The notes under the pieces were generated by a model that made no database searches, was not told where the DNA came from, and saw nothing but the letters and a program-made list of their open reading frames with translations. From Aldehydirespirator sp965220485 (lineage in GTDB: Bacteria; Actinomycetota; Acidimicrobiia; Acidimicrobiales; Aldehydirespiratoraceae): a DNA stretch of 64,000 nt. The stretch covers positions 992,001-1,056,000 of the forward strand of contig OZ244832.1 in assembly GCA_965220485.1 (NCBI GenBank), written 5' to 3'. The translations under genes were made by a program, and so were the position numbers. Positions 33,908 through 43,225 of the stretch are shown one piece after another (the stretch's first letter is position 1; each line of letters begins with the position of its first letter).

Positions 33908-34620
33908 GCCGGGTGGCCGTGGTCACGGGCGCGACCGGCACCATCGGCTCAGCGGTGTGCCGGCGTCTCGGCGCCGCCGGCGACACGGTGATCGGCCTCG
34001 ACAAGGTGGTCCACGCCGCAGACACGGCCGGCGTCACTGAGACCATCGCCTCCGACATCACCGACACCAAGTCGGTGGCCGCGGCCTTCGAGGCGATCCG
34101 CGACCGGCACGGACACCCCACGGTGCTCGTCAACAACGCCGGCATGACCGGGGCCGGGGGCGTGGAGGATGAGAGCCCCGAGACCTGGCGCCGCATCATC
34201 GACGTGAACCTCACCGGCGCCTACCTGTGCGCCCGAGAGGTGGTGGCGGGCATGAGGGCGGCCGGGGGAGGCAGGATCGTGAACATCGCCTCGGTGAACG
34301 CCCGCTTCGGCGGATCGCCGCTGTCGGGACCCGCATACGCGGCCAGCAAGGGCGGGCTCGTCACCCTCAGCCGCTTCCTGGCCCTGCACCACGCCGCCGA
34401 CAACATCACCGTCAACGCGGTGGCCCCCGGACCCCACGACACGCCGATGTGGCACGCGCTCGACCCCGCATGGCGCGAGCGCATCCTGGCTACCGTCCCC
34501 GGCGACGCGCCGGGCGACCCCGACGATCTGGCGGCCGTGGTGGAGTTCCTGTGCGGGCCGCACGCCGGCTACATCACCGGCGCCACCATCGACGTGAACG
34601 GCGGCCAGTGGATGGGCTAG
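33904..34620 (+). CDS. SDR family oxidoreductase
   Basis: A 238-residue classical SDR. TGATGTIGSAVCRRLGAAG at residues 8-26 is the nucleotide motif, NNAGMTGAG is near 78, the catalytic Ser lies in IVNIASVNARFGG near 125 and Tyr-x-x-x-Lys in YAASKGG near 145. ITGATIDVNGGQWMG is the normal C-terminus. The short Asp after strand 2 (IGLDKVVHA) suggests NAD. It follows the truncated kinase with ATGA coupling and two mini-ORF copies of its own start. In the locus it may oxidise a sugar or polyol. Confidence 0.87.
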   Translation: MSRVAVVTGATGTIGSAVCRRLGAAGDTVIGLDKVVHAADTAGVTETIASDITDTKSVAAAFEAIRDRHGHPTVLVNNAGMTGAGGVEDESPETWRRIIDVNLTGAYLCAREVVAGMRAAGGGRIVNIASVNARFGGSPLSGPAYAASKGGLVTLSRFLALHHAADNITVNAVAPGPHDTPMWHALDPAWRERILATVPGDAPGDPDDLAAVVEFLCGPHAGYITGATIDVNGGQWMG

Positions 34621-34714
34621 CCGCCGATGCCCGGGTGGGGAAGCGGTGCTGGTGCACGGCCGCGGAGCAGCCCGAGCTCTCTGGGTTGTCGACCCTCACA
34701 GATAGCGTGACCTC

Positions 34715-35620
34715 GTGCAGTCCGGACTCGTAGACCCCAAGCGTCGCTCGCTCGGAAGCAGTTTCCAAGTGGGCCCGCTGGCGATGGGCTGCTGGCGCTT
34801 TGTCGCCCGCCCCGACCGCGAGCTGCAGGCGCTGTTGGAGACCGGACTGGGGCTGGGCATGGACCTGGTCGACACCGCCGACATCTACGGGAACAGGTGG
34901 GGCGGTCAGTCCAACGGCGAGGCCGAGGAGAACCTGGGCCGGATCCTCGCCGACGCGCCGCATCTGCGCCACCAGATGGTGCTGGCCACCAAAGGGGGCA
35001 TCGTCCCCGGGGTTCCGTACAACTCCGGCACCGAGGCGATCACCGCCGCTTGCGAGGCGTCGCTGCGTCGCCTGCGCACCGACGTCATCGATCTGTACCA
35101 GATCCACCGGCCCGACGTGCTCACCCACCCCGCGGAGCTGGCCGCCGCCCTCAGCACTCTGCGAGCGGCGGGCAAGATTCGCGAGGCGGGCGTGTCCAAC
35201 TTCAGGCCGAGCCAGCACGAGGCCCTCGCCGCTCACCTGCCGTTCCCGCTGGCCAGCGCCCAGCCCCAGTACTCCGCCGCGCAGCTGGCACCCTTGCGTG
35301 ACGGCACATTCGACCTGTGCATGCGCGACGGCGTGCTGCCGCTGGCCTGGAGTCCCCTGGGCGGTGGACGCCTGGCAGAGGGTTCCGGCGTGCGACCCGA
35401 GCTTCTGGCCGTGCTCGACCGCCTGGCCGAGCGTGAGGACGCAGACCGGGCCACGCTGGCAGTGGCGTTCGTGCTGGCCCATCCGTCCAGGCCGGTGGCG
35501 CTGCTGGGCACCCAGCGCCCCGAGCGGCTCTCCAGCCTGGCCGCCGCAGCCGGTGTGCATCTCGACCGCAGCGACGTGTACGACATCATCGAAGCCTCCG
35601 AGGACGCCCCGCTGCCGTGA
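34715..35620 (+). CDS. Aldo/keto reductase
   Basis: A 301-residue NADPH-type AKR barrel. The catalytic tetrad is visible: Asp and Tyr in LVDTADIYGN (residues ~50-60), Lys in VLATKGGIVPG near 91 and His in LYQIHRPDVLTHP near 130. SPLGGGRLAEG near 210 and LLGTQRPERL near 270 form the cofactor site. It resembles the YdhF-type group of oxidoreductases. It starts at GTG 34715, 94 bp after the SDR stop. It probably reduces a sugar-derived carbonyl, but the substrate is unknown. Confidence 0.87.
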   Translation: MQSGLVDPKRRSLGSSFQVGPLAMGCWRFVARPDRELQALLETGLGLGMDLVDTADIYGNRWGGQSNGEAEENLGRILADAPHLRHQMVLATKGGIVPGVPYNSGTEAITAACEASLRRLRTDVIDLYQIHRPDVLTHPAELAAALSTLRAAGKIREAGVSNFRPSQHEALAAHLPFPLASAQPQYSAAQLAPLRDGTFDLCMRDGVLPLAWSPLGGGRLAEGSGVRPELLAVLDRLAEREDADRATLAVAFVLAHPSRPVALLGTQRPERLSSLAAAAGVHLDRSDVYDIIEASEDAPLP

Positions 35621-35710
35621 GCGGAGCTCTGTGGTGAGCCCGGCGGACCGCAGCGACCTGAATGGGTCCCTCCGGTGCGAATGGGGTGACGACCAGTAGA
35701 GTTGCCCGAC

Positions 35711-35724
35711 TGTAAGCGTTTTCA
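35711..35724 (+). promoter_or_regulatory. LacI-type operator upstream of the glucosidase gene
   Basis: TGTAAGCGTTTTCA matches the perfect palindrome TGTAAGCGCTTACA before the binding-protein gene at 12 of 14 positions. It lies directly before the ribosome-binding site (GAGGAGGG) of the GH13 gene. The LacI gene immediately downstream of the glucosidase is the likely ligand. Confidence 0.65.
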
Positions 35725-35735
35725 GAGGAGGGCGG

Positions 35736-37370
35736 GTGACAGGCATCTCGCCGGAACAGGCCGCTGGTGGACGGCGCGCCTCCACGCCGTGGTGGCACGG
35801 CGCCGTCGGCTACCAGGTATACGTGCGCTCCTTCGCCGACCACAGCGGCGACGGTATGGGGGATCTGCGCGGCGTCGCTGAGCGCCTCGACTACCTGAGT
35901 TGGCTCGGCGTCGATGCGGTCTGGCTCACGCCCTTCTATTCCACGCCAGGCCATGACCACGGCTACGACGTCAGCGACTACTGCTCGGTGTCTGCGCTCC
36001 ACGGAACTCTGGACGACTTCGACCGGCTGGTCGAACGGGCCCACGACCTGGGTCTGCGGGTGATCATCGATGTCGTTCCCAATCACACGTCGATCGAGCA
36101 CGAGTGGTTCAAGCGGGCCAGGCTCGGCCGCCACAGCCCGGACCGGAGCCGCTACCTGTGGGCCGACCCTGCCCCTGGCGGCGGTCCGCCCAACAACTGG
36201 CGCAGCCACTTCGGCGGGCCGGCCTGGACGCTGGATGAGGCGTCGGGCCAGTACTGGTGCCACCTCTTCCTTCCCGAACAGCCCGACCTCAACTGGCGCA
36301 ACGAGGAGGTGAGAGACTCCTTCGACGCCATCCTGCGTTGGTGGCTCGACAGAGGCGTGGACGGATTCCGGGTGGACGTGGCCCACGCTCTGATAAAAGA
36401 CCGCCAGTTGAGGGACAACCCCCAGATCCGGCCCATCGACGACAGCATGGACCCGTTCGAGGCGTTCGCTGCCTTCGACCACCGTCACGACCTCGACCAG
36501 CCCGAGACGCCTGAGGTGTTCCGCCGCTGGCACGGCATCTGCTCGCCTCGGGGGGCCATGTTGCTGGGCGAGGTGGACCTGTCGGTGCCTGAGCGTATGG
36601 CCCGCTACGTGGAGCCGAGCACGTTCGACAGCGCCTTCTTCCTGGCGCCGGTGTGGATGGGCTGGCAGCCGTCGGAGCTGTTGAGGATGTTGCGGTCGAT
36701 GCACGACGCGGTGCCGCAGGGAATCTCATGGGTGCTCAGCAACCACGACCGGTCTCGGGCGCCCAGCCGCCTCGGCGGCGGCGAGGCCGGCGTCCGGCGG
36801 TCTCTGGCCGTCACCGCCCTGTTCATGGCGCTGGGGGGTATGCCCTTCCTCTATCAGGGCGAGGAACTGGGACTATGCGACGGCGTGCTGCGCAGCGGTC
36901 CGCACGATCCAGTGTCGGTCAGGAACTCGGGCGCGACAAGCGGTCGGGACGCGTGCCGTACGCCCATGCCCTGGAACAGCAGCGACCACAACGGCTTCTC
37001 CACGAGAGCGTCGTGGATCGACGCCGAACCCCGCCCGCCGGAGCAGACCGTCGCCGGCCAGCAGGCCGATCCCGATGCGCCGGTGCACCGCTACCGCAGC
37101 CTGCTGGCCGCGCGACGACGCCACCCCGACCTGTGGCAGGCGCCGGTGGAGTGGATCGAGACGCACGACCCGCGGGTGGCGGCCCTCCGGCGCGGCTCGA
37201 CCGCGGTGGTCGCCAACCTGTCCGACCACCCAGCGAGCGTCCGTCTGCATTCGCCAGGATGGGAGCCGGTGTTCACCAGCAACGACGGCTGCTACCTCGA
37301 CAGATCGGACGGGGAGAGCGTCTCGGTCCCCGCCGAGTCCACCGCTGTGCTAGTGAACGGACAGCAGTAG
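35736..37370 (+). CDS. GH13 family alpha-glucosidase-type glycoside hydrolase
   Basis: A 544-residue (beta/alpha)8 alpha-amylase-family enzyme. GYQVYVRSFADHSGDGMGDL near residue 27 and IIDVVPNHTS near 112 are conserved regions. The nucleophile is Asp214 in DGFRVDVAHAL, the acid/base Glu279 in LLGEVDL and the third acid Asp338 in VLSNHDRSR. The pattern fits the GH13 alpha-glucosidase/transferase subfamilies acting on short alpha-glucosides. No signal peptide, so it works inside the cell on transported substrate. A strong RBS precedes GTG 35736, with a LacI-type operator just upstream. It is followed by the lacI gene and an alpha-glucoside-type ABC transporter. Confidence 0.93.
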   Translation: MTGISPEQAAGGRRASTPWWHGAVGYQVYVRSFADHSGDGMGDLRGVAERLDYLSWLGVDAVWLTPFYSTPGHDHGYDVSDYCSVSALHGTLDDFDRLVERAHDLGLRVIIDVVPNHTSIEHEWFKRARLGRHSPDRSRYLWADPAPGGGPPNNWRSHFGGPAWTLDEASGQYWCHLFLPEQPDLNWRNEEVRDSFDAILRWWLDRGVDGFRVDVAHALIKDRQLRDNPQIRPIDDSMDPFEAFAAFDHRHDLDQPETPEVFRRWHGICSPRGAMLLGEVDLSVPERMARYVEPSTFDSAFFLAPVWMGWQPSELLRMLRSMHDAVPQGISWVLSNHDRSRAPSRLGGGEAGVRRSLAVTALFMALGGMPFLYQGEELGLCDGVLRSGPHDPVSVRNSGATSGRDACRTPMPWNSSDHNGFSTRASWIDAEPRPPEQTVAGQQADPDAPVHRYRSLLAARRRHPDLWQAPVEWIETHDPRVAALRRGSTAVVANLSDHPASVRLHSPGWEPVFTSNDGCYLDRSDGESVSVPAESTAVLVNGQQ

Positions 37371-37390
37371 CCGACGGGAGCAGTGCAGCC

Positions 37391-38404
37391 GTGGGGGAGA
37401 GCCAGCCCACCATCAACGACATAGCCGTGGCGGCAGGTGTGTCGGTCGCCACTGTCAGCCGCGCCCTGCGCAACCTCCCCAACGTCGCGCCGGCGACCCG
37501 TTCGAGAGTGATCGAGGTCGCGGCCGAGTTCCAGTACGAGCTGCATCCTCAGGCCTCGCGCCTGGCATCCGGACGGACCTCGACGATCGGTGTGGTCGCG
37601 CCCCTGTTCGGTACCTGGTTCCCGTCACGGGCCCTGGGAGGCATCAACTCGGTGCTGGCCAAGGCCGGATACGACCTGCTCATCTCCATGATGACCGCTC
37701 CGGAGGACCGGCACCGGTTCCTGCGCGAAGCCCGGTCCTTCTGCAGGCGAGTCGACGGGATAGTCCTCATCGACACCTTCGCCAGCGCCGAGGGAGGCTC
37801 TGCCGACGTGTTCTTCAACCGCCCCGTCGTGGCCGTGGGCGAGCGCTTCGCTGGGGCCGGGTCGATCGCCATCGACAACCGGCGGGCGGCTCGGCGCGCC
37901 GTCGAGCACCTGATCGAACTGGGACACGAGCGGATCGGCCTCGTTACCGGACCGATAATCGCTGAGTTGCCGACGCCGGTCCCCGAACAGCGCCGCCTGG
38001 GCTACAAGGACGCCCTGCGAGACGCTGGCCTGAGGATCGATCCGAGCCTGGCCGTCGAAGGCGACGGGTTGGCCGCGGGGGGAGCACGGGCCCTGTCCAA
38101 GCTCATCGCCCGCTCCGACCCTCCCACCGCGGTGTTCTGCATGACGGACGAGATGGCGTTTGGCACCTTGGAGGCGGCCAGGAGCGCAGGCATGGCCGTG
38201 CCCGGCGATCTTTCCGTCATCGGCTTCGACGACCACGATCTGGCCGAAGCGCTGGGACTCACCACCATGCGCCAGTCCGTGGGCGAGATGGGGGTGCGAG
38301 CCGCTGAGCAAGTGCTGGCGCTGATCGACGGCCGCGAGCCCCCGAGCGACATCACCTGGGATGTTCCTTTGGTGGTACGCGCCACCACCGCCGCACCAGG
38401 CTGA
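37391..38404 (+). CDS. LacI-family transcriptional regulator of the sugar locus
   Basis: A 337-residue repressor. The DNA-binding helices are TINDIAVAAGVSVATVSRAL with hinge RSRVIEVAAEFQYELHPQAS, and the sensor domain includes IGVVAPLFGTWFPSRALGGI, SIAIDNRRAARRAVEHLIEL and LSVIGFDDHDLAEALGLTT. GTG 37391 gives a standard N-terminus. It should bind TGTAAGCG-type palindromes, two of which lie before the glucosidase and binding-protein genes, and release them when its sugar ligand is present. A deleted paralogue is at 31043-31311. Confidence 0.92.
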   Translation: MGESQPTINDIAVAAGVSVATVSRALRNLPNVAPATRSRVIEVAAEFQYELHPQASRLASGRTSTIGVVAPLFGTWFPSRALGGINSVLAKAGYDLLISMMTAPEDRHRFLREARSFCRRVDGIVLIDTFASAEGGSADVFFNRPVVAVGERFAGAGSIAIDNRRAARRAVEHLIELGHERIGLVTGPIIAELPTPVPEQRRLGYKDALRDAGLRIDPSLAVEGDGLAAGGARALSKLIARSDPPTAVFCMTDEMAFGTLEAARSAGMAVPGDLSVIGFDDHDLAEALGLTTMRQSVGEMGVRAAEQVLALIDGREPPSDITWDVPLVVRATTAAPG

Positions 38405-38445
38405 CCCTGCTTGACGCTGCATTGACACCACGCTACGGTGGGTAG

Positions 38446-38459
38446 TGTAAGCGCTTACA
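38446..38459 (+). promoter_or_regulatory. LacI operator overlapping the promoter of the ABC transporter operon
   Basis: TGTAAGCGCTTACA is a perfect 14-bp palindrome. A TTGACA box (38422-38427) lies upstream and the operator covers the expected -10 region, so a bound repressor would block RNA polymerase. GGGAGGG (38464-38470) is the ribosome-binding site of the binding-protein gene. Confidence 0.85.
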
Positions 38460-38476
38460 TTCCGGGAGGGAACCTG

Positions 38477-39859
38477 ATGAAAAAACACTCACGTCTATGG
38501 CTTCTGCTCGGAGCGTTGCTCGCGTTCGCCCTAGTTGCTGCGGCGTGCGGCGGTGACGACGAGCCAGTGGCTGCGCCGACTACCACGGCGGCACCGGCTA
38601 CGACAGCAGCCGCCGACGGCGACTTGGCTGACGAGGGCGATGACATGGCCGACGATATGAGCCTGGCCGGCACCGTCGTCCAGATTCTCGGTCCCGAGAC
38701 CGGCCCGGAGGGTGAGGCCTTCCTGCTGGCCTTCGCGCCCTTCGAGGAGCGCACCGGCATCGACGTGCAGTACACCGGCACACCCGACGCTGTCACCGAA
38801 ATCAACCTGGCCGTCGAGGCCGGAAGTCCGCCCGATCTCACCATCATCCCCCAGCCGGGCCGCATCATCCAGTTCGGCGAGTCCGGAGACGCGGTGGCCA
38901 TCCCGCAGTCGATCCTCGACAATCTCAGCGGCTCCTACGACCCGTTCTGGTTCGACCTCGCCACCACCGGCGGCCAAGTCTACGGAGTGCCCAACAAGGG
39001 CGACGTGAAGAGCCTCGTGTGGTACAGCCCGCAAGTCTTCGCCGACAACGGCTATCAGATCCCCCAGACCTGGGCCGAACTCGAGGCGCTGACTGAGCAG
39101 ATCAAGGCCAACGGCCAGATCCCGTGGTGCATCGGGATCGAGTCAGGCGACGCCACCGGCTGGGTGTTCACCGACTGGATGGAGGACATGATGCTCCGCA
39201 TCCACGGACCCGACGTCTGCGACCAGTGGGTGTCCAACGAGATGCCGTTCGACGATCCCCGCGTGATCGAGGTGGCGGAGTTCGTCGGCGACATCTGGTT
39301 CGCCGAGGGCAATGTCCTCGGCGGCCGCGACCTGATCGCCGCCACCGGCTTCAAGGAGGCCTCGCTGCCGCTCGCCGACGGCGACTGCGTGCTGCACCGC
39401 CAAGCCAACTTCGCGGGGGCCTTCTTCGGCGAGATCGACGCCACCCTCGGACCTGACGGCGACGTCAACGTCTTCTACCTGCCCACCATCACAGACGAGT
39501 TCGGGACCGTCGTGCTCGGCGCCGGCACCCACGCAGTGGCCTTCACCGACAAGCCCGAGACCCTGGCCGTGCTCGAATACATCGGCACCGCCGAGTACGC
39601 CAATACCCGCATCAAGACCGACAGGGGCGGATTCCTGTCGCCCAACCGCGACCACGACACCTCGCTGTATTCCTCCGACTTCGACCGCACCCTCGCCGAG
39701 ATCCTCGTGAGCGCCGATCCGTTCCGCTTCGATGCGTCCGACCTCATGCCGGGCGAGGTTGGCGCGGGGGAGTTCTGGCGGTCGGGGACCGACTACGTGT
39801 CGGGAGCGAAGACGGCCGAGGAGTTCGCTCAGGACACCCAGAGTGCCTGGCCTTCCTGA
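38477..39859 (+). CDS. Sugar ABC transporter substrate-binding lipoprotein (alpha-glucoside type)
   Basis: A 460-residue extracellular solute-binding protein of the family-1 type. The signal peptide KKHSRLWLLLGALLAFALVA ends in the lipobox AAAC (Cys24), followed by a Thr/Ala/Asp-rich linker to residue ~60. The binding domain contains YTGTPDAVTEINLAVEAG, GVPNKGDVKSLVWYSPQVF and PWCIGIESGDATGWVFTDWM, which resembles AglE/ThuE alpha-glucoside and trehalose binding proteins. ATG 38477 sits 6 bp after GGGAGGG. It is anchored to the outer membrane-facing side of the cell membrane and delivers substrate to the permeases at 39982 and 43226. Confidence 0.9.
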   Translation: MKKHSRLWLLLGALLAFALVAAACGGDDEPVAAPTTTAAPATTAAADGDLADEGDDMADDMSLAGTVVQILGPETGPEGEAFLLAFAPFEERTGIDVQYTGTPDAVTEINLAVEAGSPPDLTIIPQPGRIIQFGESGDAVAIPQSILDNLSGSYDPFWFDLATTGGQVYGVPNKGDVKSLVWYSPQVFADNGYQIPQTWAELEALTEQIKANGQIPWCIGIESGDATGWVFTDWMEDMMLRIHGPDVCDQWVSNEMPFDDPRVIEVAEFVGDIWFAEGNVLGGRDLIAATGFKEASLPLADGDCVLHRQANFAGAFFGEIDATLGPDGDVNVFYLPTITDEFGTVVLGAGTHAVAFTDKPETLAVLEYIGTAEYANTRIKTDRGGFLSPNRDHDTSLYSSDFDRTLAEILVSADPFRFDASDLMPGEVGAGEFWRSGTDYVSGAKTAEEFAQDTQSAWPS

Positions 39860-40774
39860 GGGCGGTCGCTCCGCTATGCAACTGATCCCCTAGTGTGCGG
39901 GGCGCCACGGGCGCCCCGCACATGTTCTCTGGCACTACGGTCGGACTTCCCGCCGGCCCGAACACCCCGGGGCTGAGGCCTATGGACCAGTTCGTCACCA
40001 TGATCGTCACGGTGGTGGTGTCGCTGGCCGCGGCCGGGGCTGTGTTCGTGGGAGCCAACCGCGCCGTGGACCAGTCCGTGGCGCGCTGGCCGGTGTTCAC
40101 CGCGGTGGTCGGCAGCGTGGTGGGCGCGGTGGCGGGCGCGGCGCTGCAGCACAACGGATGGCTTCCCGCTGGCCCGGCTCTCGGCGGGCCCTTCAAGGCG
40201 GGGTGGCTGACAATCGTCGCCGTCGGGGGCGCGGGCGCGGCAGTCGGGACGTGTGCGGGCCGGGTCATGACCCCGACACAGGATCGGCGCAGCCTCTGGG
40301 AGGGCAAGCTCAGACCCTGGGTGTTCGTGGGGCCCGCACTGGCGTTCGTTGCCATCGGGCTGGTGATCCCCGGCCTGCGCACCATCTTCCTGTCATTCAA
40401 GAACGGCCCCAGGGGAAGGCAGGCCGGCTTCACGTTCGAGCACTACCAGGAGATCTTCACCAACGACGAGTACTTCACCGTCGAGGGGTGGTCGACGATA
40501 TTCACCGGCCGGCTGTTCATCACGGGACTGGCCGCCGCGGTCGTGGCGGGGCTCGCCGCCTGGGCGAGTGCGGCCCGCATCGCCGGCGGAGCCAGACGGG
40601 CCGGAACCGCACGGCGCCTCATGCGAATCCTCGGCATCGCGGCCACCGTCCTCGCGGTGGCCCAGTGGCGGCGTTCGTCGAGTCGCTGGCGCGCGACCCC
40701 AACCGCTCGGTGATCATGGACGTGCTGACCGTCGTCGTGTCCAGCCGCCTGACCCTCTGGATCGTGCTGCTAGC

Positions 40775-42397
40775 CCAGATTGTTCAGTAGGCCGTTGCGG
40801 GGCGGCTGTGGGGGCTGGGTTGGGTGCGGGTGGTCGGTGGGCGTGTCGGGGCGCGATGTGACCGCTGGGGGTGCGGGTGTTGGGTTGGCCGGATGATGTG
40901 TGTGTGGCGGTGTCCGGTTCAGCGCCGGGGGGCGGCGCTCAGATGCGCAGCGGGATGGTGCGCACGGCCTCGAACGCGGCGATGAGTTGGGGGGTCCAGG
41001 GCCAGTCGCTGGAGAGTCTGGCGAAGCGTTGGCGGCCGGTGGTGACGATGTGTGCGGCCGTGTGCAGCAGGCAGTAGCGCAGCCGTTTGGGCTCGGCTTG
41101 GGCCCGGTCGCCCTCGAGGGCGAGCAGGCGGGTCCATGCCAGCAGGTCGCAGGCGGTCAGGGCGAGTTGCAGCCAGGCGGAGTTGATCGCGAACGAGTGC
41201 GACGGCAGCTTGGCCAGCCCGGTGGCCTTGTTGTCACATATTCGGCGCTCGGCGCGGCCGCGGCCGCGGTGGAGGGCTTCGAGGTAGGCGATGTCGGTGT
41301 CGGGCAGGTCGGTGACGAACACCTGCAGGCGGTGGCCGTCGGCGTCGGTGAAGGTGAGTTGCGCGCCGGGGTGGGGGGCCTCGCGCCGGGCGATCATGCG
41401 GCATCTGTCGGGCCAGCCCGACAGGTCGGCCTGTTCGGTGATCTCGGTGACCCCGGCGTGCTCGCGCGGCTCCGAGCCGTCGGCGGAGACCGCCGGCTGC
41501 CAGCGCCGCTCGGGCACTTCCACCAGGACTTTGGCGGTGTCGATGTCGAGCTTGTGGCCGATCACGAACCGCACGCCGCGGTCCCGGCACGCCTCGACGA
41601 AGCCGTGGGACCAGCCCGCGGAGTCGGTGCGGACGACCACCTCGACCTCGCGGGGGTCCACCGGCAGCTGCGCCAGGGCGTCGTCGAGGACCGCGATGTG
41701 GTCCGCGGCGGTGTCGGACCCGGCGTTGCCGGGCCGCAGCAGACCCGCCAGCGCCTCGCCGGTCGCGTCGAGGCAGGCCAACAGCGGATGGAACCCGTAT
41801 CCGCCCTTGTAGTCGCCGGCCGCGCCCTGCTTGTCAGAATGGGAGCCGATGAGCGTGGCGTCTATGTCGATCACATAGAAACCCGGATCAGCGCCCGCGG
41901 CCCACGCCCCGCGGCGGGCCCGAGCCCGGGCGGCCTTGACCCGCCCCAAAGCGGCGCCGCCGACAGCGCCCAGCGCCCGCCACAGCGTCGGACGCGACGC
42001 CACCTCGCCGAACAGCAGCGGCTGATCCGCGAGCACCGCTATATCAGAGATCGTGTCGCCCCCGTCGGCGATCATCACCGCCGCGTCCACCAGCGCCTCG
42101 CCACGGTCACGACCCCCGCGGCGCTGCCTCGTCGGAGCCATCGCCTCAGACATCGCCTCGCCCAACCCGACCGCGTCCGCCAGATCAGCCAGCAGCCGCG
42201 CCCCGACATGACTGCCCAGACCACGGCCGCCGCCGGTGACCCCCAACCGCGGACGACAACGACTACGCTTCACCATGGAAGTGCCCTTCTCTGTGCGTGA
42301 GCCCGCACTGTTCACAAGCGCAAGTCTCCCGCACCAGAAAGGCATCTTCGCGGACACAGCAGCCTCAACCACAACCCACTACTGAACAGGGCGGGCT
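40775..42397. mobile_element. IS1380-family insertion sequence
   Basis: About 1.62 kb, containing a single minus-strand transposase. Inverted ends share TGTTCAGTAG: left GCCCAGATTGTTCAGTAG (40773-40790), right, inverted, GCCCGCCCTGTTCAGTAG. The flanking CTA on both sides (CTGCTA/CTAACG) may be part of the target duplication. It interrupts the AglF-like permease gene, and homology to the permease resumes on each side. Confidence 0.88.
40939..42276 (-). CDS. IS1380 family transposase
   Basis: A 445-residue DDE transposase. The first catalytic Asp is in FYVIDIDATLIGSHSDKQGA near residue 145, the second in VVVRTDSAGWSHGF near 215 and the Glu region is near RICDNKATGLAKLPSHSF (around 345), which is the IS1380-type ending. 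ATG 42276 (MVKRSRCRPRLGVTGG) is chosen over a further upstream start at 42372 since the earlier codons lie within the inverted end region. It appears complete, so the element may still be mobile. Confidence 0.9.
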   Translation of the reverse strand: MVKRSRCRPRLGVTGGGRGLGSHVGARLLADLADAVGLGEAMSEAMAPTRQRRGGRDRGEALVDAAVMIADGGDTISDIAVLADQPLLFGEVASRPTLWRALGAVGGAALGRVKAARARARRGAWAAGADPGFYVIDIDATLIGSHSDKQGAAGDYKGGYGFHPLLACLDATGEALAGLLRPGNAGSDTAADHIAVLDDALAQLPVDPREVEVVVRTDSAGWSHGFVEACRDRGVRFVIGHKLDIDTAKVLVEVPERRWQPAVSADGSEPREHAGVTEITEQADLSGWPDRCRMIARREAPHPGAQLTFTDADGHRLQVFVTDLPDTDIAYLEALHRGRGRAERRICDNKATGLAKLPSHSFAINSAWLQLALTACDLLAWTRLLALEGDRAQAEPKRLRYCLLHTAAHIVTTGRQRFARLSSDWPWTPQLIAAFEAVRTIPLRI

Positions 42398-43225
42398 AAC
42401 GGCGGCCGTATCGCTGCTGGCGTGGGCGCTGGCCCGAGCCCGGCGACGCGAGCTGGAACTCGACTGGGGCGCTCCGTCATCGTCGATGATGCTGGCCTTG
42501 GGGGCGATCCTGCTGGTGTTCGGAGCGCTGTCGACGCTTCACGCCGTCGTGTGGAACAACGTGTGGTGGGTCGTCACCGTCGCCGGTCTGTCCACCGTGC
42601 TGGGACTCCTGCTGGCCGTGCTCGCCGAGCGGACGCGGGGCGAGAGGCTGGCCAAGACGCTGATCTTCATGCCGATGGCCATCTCCATGGTCGGAGCGGC
42701 TGTGATCTGGGACTTCATGTACGAGGTCCAGGCCACCGGCAACCAGACCGGGCTGTTCAACGCCGTGCTCCAGGGCCTGGGCTTCTCCAGCCGAGGCTTT
42801 TTCATCAACGCGACGATGATCCCCTGGAACAACTTCTGGATCATGCTCATCATGGTGTGGATCCAGGCCGGGTTCGCCATGGTCGTGCTGTCCGCTGCGA
42901 TCAGGGCGGTGCCAGGCGATCTGCTAGAGGCCGCGCGGGTCGACGGGGCCGGCGAAGCCCAGACCTTCTGGCGGATCGTGATGCCCCAGATCCGCCCCAC
43001 GATCATCGTGGTGGTCACCACCCTGATCGTCATCGTCACCAAGGTCTTCGACCTCGTCAAGGCCAGCACCAACGGCGCCAATCGCACCAACGTCCTCGCC
43101 AACGAGATGTTTGAACAGCTGCGCGACCGGAACTTCACCTCCAGCAGCGCATTCGCGGTGGTCCTGCTCGCTCTGGTTCTGCCGGTGATGATCCTCAACA
43201 TCCGCCGGCTGCAGAACGACCTCGC

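Noticed and set aside
40900..42300. Plus-strand frame of 466 codons opposite the transposase
   Set aside because: The minus-strand frame has the complete IS1380 transposase motifs; the plus frame has none.
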